A stretch of 64,000 bases of DNA from Roseiarcus sp963794655 (GTDB taxonomy: Bacteria > Pseudomonadota > Alphaproteobacteria > Rhizobiales > Beijerinckiaceae). The stretch spans positions 2,356,001-2,420,000 of the forward strand of contig CAWCEV010000006.1 in assembly GCA_963794655.1 (NCBI GenBank), given 5' to 3'. Positions within the stretch are counted from its first letter, which is position 1; each line of letters opens with the position of its first letter. Positions 51,701 to 60,620 of this stretch are shown here, piece after piece. Made by a program: the position numbers and the translations under genes. The notes beneath the pieces are model-generated. The model was not told the DNA's origin. It worked only from the letters and a program-made list of their open reading frames with translations, and did no database searches.

Positions 51701-53492
51701 CCTCTTCCACCAGGGCGTAGGGAATGCCATCTCTCTCCAGAAAGCGGGTACGCAGAGATTCCTGCCGCTCGACAATGGCTCGCAGCGACTGCTCCATGAG
51801 GTCTCGCCGCAAAGGCCCGGTCATGCGTAGCGCGACCGTGATGTTATATACCGGATTGCTGCCATCGAGTTGATCGAGGAACCAAAGCCGCTGCTGCGAT
51901 CGCGAGAGAGGGTGTTCGTTAGCGGCAAAACCGGCGTTGCCCTCCGCAAGCGTTTTTCGCTGTTCCCGGCTGGAAAGAAGTGGAACACTGCCGATGCGAA
52001 GTGACGGATCGCCGGCCGCATAGCGGAGGAAGTGGAGATAGTCGGCCTGCAATGCGCGAATGGCGTCTTCACTGAAAACATCGGTACTGTATTCGAAATC
52101 GCAACGGTAGCCGTCTCCGGCTGGCCAGATCTCAACAGCCAGATCCGCTCGTGCTATCCCTGGATCGATCTGTTCCAGTTCAACTTTGAGCCCGGGCAAC
52201 TGAAGCTCCTGCATGGGAACGTTCTGCAGGGTAAACATGACTTGTACCAATGGGCTATGGCCCAACTTGCGTTCAGGTTGCAGCTTCTCGACCAACAAGT
52301 CGAATGGAACCTCCTGATGGGCATAGGCCCAGAGCGCGGTTTCCTTTACCCTGGCAAGCAGATCGAGAAAGGCTGGATCTCCGCTCAGGTCAGTGCGAAG
52401 CACCAGGGTGTTCACAAAAAAGCCGACCAGTGGCGCAAGTTCCTGCCTCTGCCGATTAGAGGTAGCGCTGCCGATCAGAGTGTCTTCAAGATCCGTATAT
52501 CGTGAGAGGACCGCTTCAAACGCCGCCAGAAGCAACATGAAAGGCGTAGCGCCGGTCGCGCGGCAGAGTTCGCGCAGTTGCTCGGCCAAGGGTGGCTCGA
52601 CTGTGAGTGCGATGCGTCTTCCCTTGAATGTCTGAACGGCCGGCCGGCGTTGGTTTGGGGCGAGTTGCATTGTGGTTGGAGAACCACTCAGGCGATCCAA
52701 CCAGAGCGGCATCTGCCTGGCGGCTGCCTTTTCGCCGGCATCGCGCTCCCATCGGACATAATCCCTGTACTGGAACGCAATGGGTGGCAACGCCGGATGC
52801 CGTTTCTGGACGAATGCGGGATAGAGACTGCCGAGTTCCCTGGCGAGGATGCCAAGCGACCAGCCATCGGCCACGATGTGATGAACGATAAGGACGAGCA
52901 GATGGCGGTGCTCCGCCAAACGAAACAGGGTGGCTCGAAAGAGAGGTGCGTGCTCCAGGGAGAAGGGCTTGCGCGCCTCTTCATGACCCGCTCGTATGGC
53001 TTCCTTATCCGCCTCTTCCACGGAGAGCAACGACAGGTCGACAAAGACGCTCTTCCACTCCGAGGCACCGAGAACCCGCGCGAGGGGTCTGCCGTTCCTC
53101 TGGTAGAACTCGGTGCGCAGCATCTCATGCCGCGCCACCAGGAAGTGAAGTGAAGACTCAAGAGCATCGCGGTCCAATTCTCCGGTCAACCGCAAGGCCA
53201 AGGGGATGTTGTAAACCGGATTGTCGGGATAGAGCTGAGCCAAAAACCATAGTCTTTGTTGTGGCCGAGAGAGCGGCAAATCTACCAATGGTCCACTTCG
53301 ATCGCCGGAGGTCTCAAGAGAGTCTGACTCGCGCAGAAATGCCAGGATTTCCGGCTTGCGTTCTGCAAGCACCTTCTTTATCTCCGGAGTCACGGCTCCT
53401 TTGGGGGCGTTACAGATCAGACGCTCGCCGTCGACCGACAGCAGAATGCCCACAGCGCGAATGTCAGAAAGAAATTCAACCAAAGTCTTCAA
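48780..53492 (-). CDS. NRPS: TubC docking-C-C-A-PCP, glycine-like code
   Basis: 1570 residues. An N-terminal TubC-type docking domain (about 1-55, 'MKTLVEFLSDIRAVGILLSV') is typical of NRPS units that receive from a PKS. Two full condensation domains follow with 'HHIVADGWS' (C1, about 70-510) and 'HHIISDGWS' (C2, about 525-970), both intact H-H-x3-D-G. The adenylation domain (about 975-1470) has 'YLIYTSGSTGNPKG', 'YGPTETTIW' and 'NGKIDRK'. My reading of the specificity code is D-I-L-Q-M-C-L-I-W-K, close to the known glycine code D-I-L-Q-L-G-L-I-W-K. The PCP has 'NFFDLGGHSLLLIRV'. Start is TTG 53492, overlapping the upstream PKS stop (TTGA), with GAGGAG upstream. Confidence 0.92.
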   Translation of the reverse strand: MKTLVEFLSDIRAVGILLSVDGERLICNAPKGAVTPEIKKVLAERKPEILAFLRESDSLETSGDRSGPLVDLPLSRPQQRLWFLAQLYPDNPVYNIPLALRLTGELDRDALESSLHFLVARHEMLRTEFYQRNGRPLARVLGASEWKSVFVDLSLLSVEEADKEAIRAGHEEARKPFSLEHAPLFRATLFRLAEHRHLLVLIVHHIVADGWSLGILARELGSLYPAFVQKRHPALPPIAFQYRDYVRWERDAGEKAAARQMPLWLDRLSGSPTTMQLAPNQRRPAVQTFKGRRIALTVEPPLAEQLRELCRATGATPFMLLLAAFEAVLSRYTDLEDTLIGSATSNRQRQELAPLVGFFVNTLVLRTDLSGDPAFLDLLARVKETALWAYAHQEVPFDLLVEKLQPERKLGHSPLVQVMFTLQNVPMQELQLPGLKVELEQIDPGIARADLAVEIWPAGDGYRCDFEYSTDVFSEDAIRALQADYLHFLRYAAGDPSLRIGSVPLLSSREQRKTLAEGNAGFAANEHPLSRSQQRLWFLDQLDGSNPVYNITVALRMTGPLRRDLMEQSLRAIVERQESLRTRFLERDGIPYALVEEARNWNMQFVDLSDLSPGEQEAAYLRRAQEEAQKTFSLERGPLFRAVLLGKNADEHLLILVMHHIISDGWSLGVLSRELGAIYQSVVRGRDLPLSPLRFQFRDFVEWEQREALLSSEADMKYWRRQLAGDLAPLELPVDHPRPALQTFRGQRTTTDIPPSLVGRVQNLASEQNATFFMVLFAAFNVLLRRYSGQEDILVGTPTAGRLKRDFEGIVGFFVNNLVLRTNLNGNPRFIDVIQSVRKTALDAFEHQSIPFDQLVEVLQPQRSLDRSPIFQVMFTLQNVPLPQLLLDDLESAPFEFRVPRARYDLAVDVYLFEGNYRCDFEYNTDVFAASSIIQMQQHYIALLETVTSDPESSLRTLSLLSEREQHQIIEEWNRSEMPPPPYATVPAWFHAQVAKSPHATAVQMGRLSLTYAELDAQSSALARVLRAHGVVRETVVGVFLRRSPEIVVALLAILKAGGAYLPLDPMLPAQRIEFLLSDAGVPLIITETGLRDSLPVSAALFFIDRDQTAQSNEAPVSGEPAPEDLAYLIYTSGSTGNPKGTEIPHGALVNLLASMLRDPGLTSRDTLVAITTLSFDIAGLEIFGPLVCGAKLVLASTDQTLDPNALAALLDESAVTVMQATPSTWRMLLDAGWMGAANLRMWCGGEALPPDLAENLLVRGRELWNLYGPTETTIWSAAHRVKSGENPILIGRPIANTRMYVLDPDGQPVPNGVHGELYIGGSGVARGYWRRPELTEARFISDPFDPSGHRRMYRTGDLARYRPDGQIQLIGRTDHQIKLRGHRIELGEIETIIERHPEVLQAVVALHGEGSDQRLAAYVKQLDGDADPARLRPWLQARLPEYMVPSAFLAIAEIPLTPNGKIDRKRLSMPTAPPRERSASIVIPRNQTEERLAQIWSEILGVDRPGVRDNFFDLGGHSLLLIRVHSMLRQELDAGIAVIDLFRYPTIESLAGWLERRREMPTLAEGVSF

Positions 53493-55605
53493 ATGGTGAG
53501 CTCCTCATATTCCGAGGAGTTGGATAGCGGGCGCGTGTTTCCGTCCGCCGCGGCCAGTCTCGCGTCTACGAATGTGGCCGCCAGGTTCAGACTCGGATAT
53601 TCGAAAAAAAGATTGGCGGGCAAAGTGGTGCCCAATGCTACCTGCAGTTCATTTTTCAGTTCAAGAGCCATCAGCGAGTCAAGGCCGAGCTCGGCTAATG
53701 GCTGATCCTCGCGGAAGGCTAAGGCGGAATCCAGCCCAAGCACCTCGGCAATCCGTGGGCGCACGTATTCCTTAATCACGTTCAAACGATTCTCCGCGGG
53801 GGCACGTTCGAGTAAGGATTTCAGTGCCAGCCGCCGGTCATGCACCGGACGGCCGGAGGGCGAAGGGTCATCCTTTTCCGGCGTAGACAGGCTTCTAAAC
53901 AATGGCCACTCGCACTGTGGCTGTCCGGGAGAGAGATAGACTTGCCAGTCGGCGGGTAACGCAGCCACTTCGGACCGGCCGCTCAAAATGGCCTGCTCCA
54001 GTAACTCAATTCCCTTCTCCGGAGAAAAGGTATTCAATCCCAGGCGCGCACCGCGGCCGATACCCGTTAGATGCGAGGCGGCGCCGATTTCGGACCACGC
54101 GCCCCAGGCGATCGTGGTCGAGGGCAGTCCCTGGCCCTGGCGAAGACGGGAGAGCCCATCGAGAAAACCGTTCGCGCCTGCGTGGTTACTCTGTCCCGCA
54201 GATCCTAAAACGGATGCAGCAGATCCATAGAGCACAAAGAAATCGAGCGGCAATCGGCGGGAGAACTCATGGAGTAGCCAGCTGCCGTGAACCTTTGGCT
54301 TAAATACGATGGCAAATTGTTCTCGTGTCTGCTGAAGGAGAGTGCCGTCCTTCAATGTTCCTGCAGCATGAACGATACCGCGCAGAGCAAGGCCGGTTTC
54401 CTCGATGCGGCGGAAGATTCTCTCCACAACGCTGCGTTCCGAGATGTCACCGGTAAGGTCATAAATGCGGATCCCGGACTCTCTGAGCTTCACAATCTGT
54501 TTTCGAATTGGAGGAGACGGTTCGCGACGGCCCACCATCACAACCGAGGTTGCCCCGCGCTCCACCATCCACTGCGCGGTGCGAAAGCCCAGACCACCGT
54601 AGGCGCCGGTCACCAGATAAATCGCATCCGGATTCAGGGTGCAGCGTTCCGCATCACGAGAAGAGGTCGCGCTCAGGGAGACCAATCGTGGGGCAACGAT
54701 CTTTCCTTCGCGCACCGCCAGCGAGTGCTCGGTGGTACCCTCCCGGACGAGTTCGCCAAACCGCGCCAGATCCTCTTTCGTGGGCATGGGCGGAAGATCG
54801 ACCCACCGAATCGACAGTTCCGGGTGTTCCAGGCGGGCGGTCTTTGCCATTGCATCGACCGCCGTGGAGGAAAGATGAATCAATCCTGGCGCTTCAGTGA
54901 TTGTGCCACGCGTAATGAGCCAGATGGTGCGCCCGGCCGATCCTTCCTCGACGACTGCCTGCAAAAGTTTGAGTACTGTGGCGGCGTTACTCAAGGCCAA
55001 CTCCGGAACGCCTGGTCCATTGGGCGCCTCCGGTAGCTCCAGCAAAATCGCGGACGATCGTGTTTCACCACACAGCCACTCGCGCAAAATGTCGTCAGCG
55101 GGCTTCGACGAGTACGAAGCGGCGTCACCTCCCAGCGGGTGAATTACGCAGCCTACAGTCTCCAATGCAAGAGAGAGCGCCTGGGAATTCGCGCCTCGGT
55201 TCACGAGCAAGACGGAGGGTGAGTTCGCCTGGGACGCGGTCTCGCACGGCTGAGCCACGAGAATGGTATGCCGCTGGGTAAGCGTCTGGAGGGGGCCATC
55301 GGCTTCCAGCGCCGAGCAGCGAAAGCCACATTCGGTAAGCAGTTCGATCCATCGCTCGCGCCCTATCAAGGGGTAGTTAGGTCTTAGCGAAGCATCCTTG
55401 AAATGCCACCACCCTTTTGTCATTCCCGTGGTGAGGTCGCCAAACCTTTGCGGAGCGGTGAGTTCGAAAATTACCAGGCTGCCATCTGGGCGGAGCATAC
55501 GCCGCACCCGTTGGAGCGCCCGTTTCAGATCCGGGGTAGCATGAAAGACATTCGCCGCGACCACAATATCGGATTGTTCAGCGAAGGTCGTATAGCTCTC
55601 CGCCA
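53489..55605 (-). CDS. Type I PKS, C-terminal intact part: cMT end-KR-ACP
   Basis: The clean 3' part of the second PKS gene. It gives the end of a C-methyltransferase domain ('IVVAANVFHATPDLKRALQR'), a KR structural subdomain, a catalytic KR ('IYLVTGAYGGLGFRTAQWMV', 'GSAASVLGSAGQSNHAGANG') and an ACP ('LAELGLDSLMALELKNELQV'). At the canonical catalytic Tyr position of the KR the residue is His ('NHAGAN'). The stop TGA overlaps the NRPS start. The upstream part of the gene continues to 59250 but is broken by frameshifts. Confidence 0.85.
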
Positions 55606-58600
55606 TCCGCTTCGAGATCAAGGGCTGCGTATCTTACAAAAGAAAAGTTGGAGAACTTGCGGCGCGCCGCTTCGCAAAAGGCGGGGGATACATCCGTGAA
55701 AACATATTCGACATGTTTGCCATCCAGGAGCGGAAGTATCTGCGAGGTGGTGGCGCCGGTTCCTGCACCTACCTCGGTTACTTTGACGATCCTATCGGGC
55801 GAATACGCCTCCACGGCCTTCTTCACTACCTCACCCACCGCGAGATTGAACATTTGCGCAGCGGGAGCGTCCCGGTAGATTCGTTCCGCCAGACTGAAGG
55901 AGCCGTTTGGGAACAACGCATCGAGGGGTGACATTCGTCCCTGCATGACTTCGGCGCAAATGCGAAGCCTGTCCGAGGAAATTCAGCTCGGCAGAAAACC
56001 AGGGGAATTGAGCCGCCACGCTCGCATGTTGGCTTGGGGAGTCTGCGCGCGGGACATTCTTAAAGACCCATGAATTTCCATCCTGAAAGACGATCTCGTC
56101 TTCTTCCAGGATGGCGAAGAGTCTTTCCAACAGGCGCAGATGTTCCGGCTGGATACCAAGCCTGTGCGGGAAGACCGTCGCGAGAAACGCGGACGCCCTC
56201 ACGCGTATCGAGGCCCAACCGCCGCAGCGTCTCCAAAATATAGATGGCGCAAAGACGATCAACCCGAGGCAGGAAATCCCCGTATGCAGCAAGGACCTGA
56301 TATTTTTCGCGGTTTTCGCTGGTCGAGTCAATGATCCTCTCTGCCGCATCCAGCAACTGGCCCGGAGTGACGAGAGGATGGGATTCTGCCGGCTGCCATT
56401 CGGTGGTGTAGAGCATCGGATCAAAGGGCTGGCGCGCTGCGGCAACGGGCGGGGCCTCGGCGGTCGCGGATTTCGCCGGGAGCGTGACCCAGTAACGTTT
56501 GCGTTGGAAGGGGTACGTTGGCAATGCCAGCTTGCGAGCAGTCCGATCGCGGTAGACCTGGTTCCAATCGATGGCGGCCCCGAGCAGATAAAGCTCGCGA
56601 AGCGCTTCGTGCATGCTTTGCCAGGCCTCTTTGCCGCGTCGCAACGAGGGAAGGCACGGGATGGAAGGCTGTGGCAAAGCAGGCTTCGCCATCCCGAGCA
56701 AGACCGGGTCGGGACCGATTTCGAGAAGAGCGGCGGGCCGTTGCTCCATCAATGAAGAGAAGCCCTGGGAAAAGCGTACGGTGTCCCGAATGTGCCGCCG
56801 CCAGTAGGACGCGTCTATCCGATCCTCGGCAGAGTGGATTCTACCGCTCAAATTGGAAGCCATCGGGATCTGCGGCGCAGTGTAGGTCAGCCTGGCGGCT
56901 TGCCGTTCAAACTCATCCAGTATTGGTTCCATCAGCGCAGAGTGAAACGCGTGGGAAACAGTGAGCCGCTGCGATACTACGCTTCGCGCGGCAAGAAGGC
57001 TGCTGCAGTTGCTCAATCTGCTCGGAGGCTCCGGAAACAACTGCGTTCCGCGAGCCGTTCACCGCCGCTATGGAGAGCCCATGCAGCGGCCGGATCATTT
57101 CCGCGATCTCGCTCTCGCCGGCACGGACGGCGAGCATGGCGCCGTCTGCGCGGCAATCCACCCATCAGGCGCCCTCGTTCGTATGCGAGGAGGAGTCCCT
57201 CTTTCAGCGAAAAGACGCCGGCGATGCAGGCGGCGACATATTCCCCAAGGCTGTGGCCCAGCACGACCGATGGGCTGCACTCCCCATGAGCGCCAGAGCA
57301 TGGCGAGCGCATATTCAAAGGCGAAAAGCGCGGGCTGCGTCCATGCCGTTTCATGAATCAGATCGGGTGAACGGATTCCTCCCCGCTAAGCACCGCGGAG
57401 AGACGGTGCTGCCAGCTTTCCATCCAGAATTCTGTCGCATTCGTCAATGGCAGAGCGAAAGGCGCTACTCTCGTGCGTAGAGTTCGCGCCCCATGCCGCG
57501 ATACTGCGATCCCTGGCCGGTAAACAGAAATCCGATGGAGGGTTGTTCATAGCCTGCGATGAAACGATACCCGCGATGATCTTCCAGGTTGCGATCAGCG
57601 ATGGCCTCAAGCTGATCCGCCGCTTCCTCGATCGATGCGACGACAAGTGCGATGCGATGCTGAAAGTGGGAGCGTCCCGCATTCAGAGTGAAGGCAAAAT
57701 CGGCCAGAGAGCGTTTCCGATGCCGGCGCAGATATGCAGCATGCCTGGCGCACAACTCCGATAGCGCGTCTTTGTCCTTCGCCGAAACGGTGATGATCTC
57801 GGCTACATTTGGCCCCTGGCTCTCGATGCTGAGAGGGGGAGCTTCCTCGATGACAAGGTGCGCATTCGTTCCGCTGAACCCGAACGAGCTGACCCCGGCA
57901 ATGCGCGAGCGCTTGCCGCTCGGCCATGGGGTTGCGCTCATAGGGAATCTTCAGCGGCAGCCGCAGGAGCGCTTCGTTTTCCTGGCCTTCCGATACGTGC
58001 AGGTGAGGAGGAATGCATTCGTGCTCAAGTGCCAGCAAAACCTTGATGACGCCGGCCGCGCCGGCGGCCGCCTCCAGGTGGCCGATGTTGGTCTTCACCG
58101 ACCCGAGCATCAGATCCGCATCCTGTCAGCGCGTTTCGCGCCGAATACAGTTCCCAAAGCGCCCAGCTCGATGGCATCTCCCAGTACCGTGCCCGTGCCA
58201 TGAGCCTCAAGGTAGTCCACATCTTCCGGCGCGACTCCTGCCTGTGCAAGAGCGGCTCGGATCACTGCTTCCTGGGAAGGACCGTTCGGCGCGGTCAACC
58301 CGCTGCTTCGGCCATCATGATTGATCGCGCTTCCCCGGATCACTCCGAGGATGCGATCTCTGTCTTCTCGAGCATCGGAAAGCCGCTTCAACACAAGCAT
58401 GCCGCAGCCTTCCGATCGCACAAAGCCATCGGCGGACTGAGAAAACGTCTTGCAACGGCCATCGCCGGCCAACATGTGCGCCTGTGCCAGGGTGATCGTT
58501 ACCTGCGGCACAAGAATGGCGTTGACTCCTCCCGCCAAAGCCAACCGGCATTCCTTCTGCCGCAGGCTCTGGCAGGCCAGATGTAGAGCGACCGCGGAGG

Positions 58601-59250
58601 AAGAGCAGGCGGTGTCGACTGCCAGGTTAGGCCCCTTCAGGCCGAGGAAATAGGAGAGCCGTCCGGCGGCTACAGAACGCGCAACTCCGGAACCGGAGTA
58701 GGCGTCGAGCGAGCTGTCACCCGACATGCCGAGCAGCGAGACATAGTCATTGGTGCTGATGCCGACAAAAACTCCGGTTGGGCTTCCGTTGAGCGAGTCC
58801 GATCGCTACGCCGGCATTTTCAAAAGCTTCCCAGCTGACCTCCAGCAGCATCCTCTGCTGCGGATCCATGCCGACAGCCTCCTTGGGAGAGATGCCGAAA
58901 AAAGCGGCATCGAAACTGGTCGATGTTGTCCGACGAATCCGCCCCACTTTGTATTTGCCTTGCCCGGCGTACCCGGCGGCGGATCATAGAAAGCATTGGC
59001 GTCCCAGCGGACGGAAGGAATCTCCTCGATGGCATCGGTGCCGTTCGCCAACAGATCCCAGAATGCCTCCGGCGTATCGACAGGTCCCGGTATCCGGCAG
59101 CCCAGACCAATCACCGCAATCGGTTCGACCGTAGTTCGCTTCGCGCGCGGCCAGCCGCCGCTCCAGTTCAGCCGCCAGCAACGCCAGCCGCTTCGGAGAG
59201 AGCTTCTGGATGCGCTCGAGGAACTCGCCGGATGTGGATTCAGCAGACAT
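55600..59250 (-). pseudogene. Type I PKS, N-terminal part: KS-AT-cMT, multiply frameshifted
   Basis: The ATG at 59250 with GGAG about 10 bases upstream begins 'MSAESTSGEFLERIQKLSPK', a docking-like helix. Domain fragments follow in order but in alternating frames: KS entry 'IGLGCRIPGPVDTPEAFWDL', 'GMDPQQRMLLEVSWEAFENA', KS Cys 'DTACSSSAVALHLACQSL', His 'EAHGTGTVLGDAIELG' and 'KTNIGHLEAAAGAAG'. AT follows with 'LFTGQGSQYRGMG', 'VVLGHSLGEYVAACIAG' and 'VSHAFHSALMEP' (malonyl type), then cMT 'EVGAGTGATTSQIL'. Breaks lie near 59.13, 58.93, 58.80, 58.12, 57.93, 57.47, 57.39, 57.28, 57.17, 57.0, 56.18, 55.95 and 55.6 kb. All motifs survive, which argues for sequence errors at least as much as decay. 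Confidence 0.82.
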
Positions 59251-59275
59251 GAAAGGTATAGCTCCGTTAGGAGGT

Positions 59276-60620
59276 TTAGGTCGGAAATTCACGATCGAAC
59301 GAGGATTCCACTTCTGTCATCGGACATCTGCTCGATGACTTCCAGAATGTCGAGGGGATTTTCTTTCCGGCGAGACGGTGCCCGAGCCGGGGGTTTCGTT
59401 TCACTGCCCGCTGCCGGCTGGTTCGAGGATAGTACCTCCCCATTCAGATACCTGGCCAGCACTCGCAGAGTTGGGTAGTCGAACAGTATGGTCGATGGAA
59501 ATTGGCGTATGCAATACAACGGAAAGGCTATTACGCAACTCAATGGCGAGCAGTGAGTCCATGCCCAGATCACTCACGGGAACATCGGGATCGATCTCTT
59601 CCCCGGAGTGCAGGCCGAGCGTTGCGCGCACCATCTCGCTTAGAGTCTTCAGCAACGCAGCTTCGCGCAGAGCGGCAGGTAGAGCAAGCATGGCTGCGAG
59701 CGAAGCACTCGGGTAGGATCCCGGGGAAGAACCGCTTACGGGGTGCGCGGCGGCGCGGTCTGGTCTTGAACTGCCCAGCGGAGTCTGCAATGAACCCGAT
59801 TTGACGAGGAAGTCGGCGTAAAAACCAGAGCCGGCCTGATGTTGACGCTGGGCCAGGTATTGTGGCCAGCGGATGGCGGCGACGGCCACCTGGGATTCCC
59901 CGGACTTGAGAGCCAGACCCAACGCATCCAAGGCCTGGTCCGGCGGCATGGTATCCATGCCGGAACGCGCAAGCTGGCGACGAACCTCGTCCGTAGCGGC
60001 AGCACCGGTTTCTGCCCAGGCGCCCCAGTTCACGCTCAGCGCGGGTAAACCTTGCGACCGCCGGAAGTGGGCTAGCCCATCGAGAAAGGCGTTCGCGGCA
60101 CAATGATTGACCTGGCCATGCGAACCGCCGATCGACGCCCATGACGAGAACAGCACGAATTGCTCGATAGGCAGGCCGTGGGTGAGCGTGTGAAGATTCC
60201 AAGCACCGTCCATCTTGGGCTGAAAGACGCTGCGCATTCGGTCCCATGACTGGTCGGCAATGGATGCATTTTCGAGCACGCCGGCTGCATGCCAGACGCC
60301 GCGAAGGTTGCCGCCCGCGAGCCGGACCGCGTTGCCGGCGACACCCGGGTCAGCGATATCTCCTCGAAGCGTGGTTACCGCGATGCCTTGCGCCTGGAGC
60401 CGGGCGATCGCCTGGGCAGCTTGCTCTTCCGCGTCACGCCTGCCCACCAGGACAAGGTCGCGCGCGCCGTTGCTTGCAAGCCACTCTGCCAGCCGCAAAC
60501 CGATGCCACGCAGACCACCGGTAATCAAGTGGGCACCGTGGAAGCGGCCCGCTTTCCTCCTCTCCACCACGACCCGGCCAATGTGCTGCGCCCGGGTCAT
60601 GAAACGAAATGCCTCTTTGG
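59276..60620 (-). pseudogene. Type I PKS, C-terminal part: KR-ACP, frameshifted
   Basis: This continues the upstream PKS gene. The KR reads 'HLITGGLRGIGLRLAEWLAS', 'FSSWASIGGSHGQVNHCAAN' and 'ALSVNWGAWAETGAA', with His at the position where KRs normally have the catalytic Tyr ('NHCAAN'). The ACP reads 'VSDLGMDSLLAIELRNSLSV'. Near 59.48 kb the frame moves to give 'TILFDYPTLRVLARYLNG', and near 59.31 kb it moves again to end 'TEVESSFDREFPT' with TAA at 59276-59278. Near 60.61 and 60.68 kb two more shifts join it to the DH-cMT-ER frame, one at an A-run. The gene ends 25 bases before the next PKS start. Confidence 0.8.
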
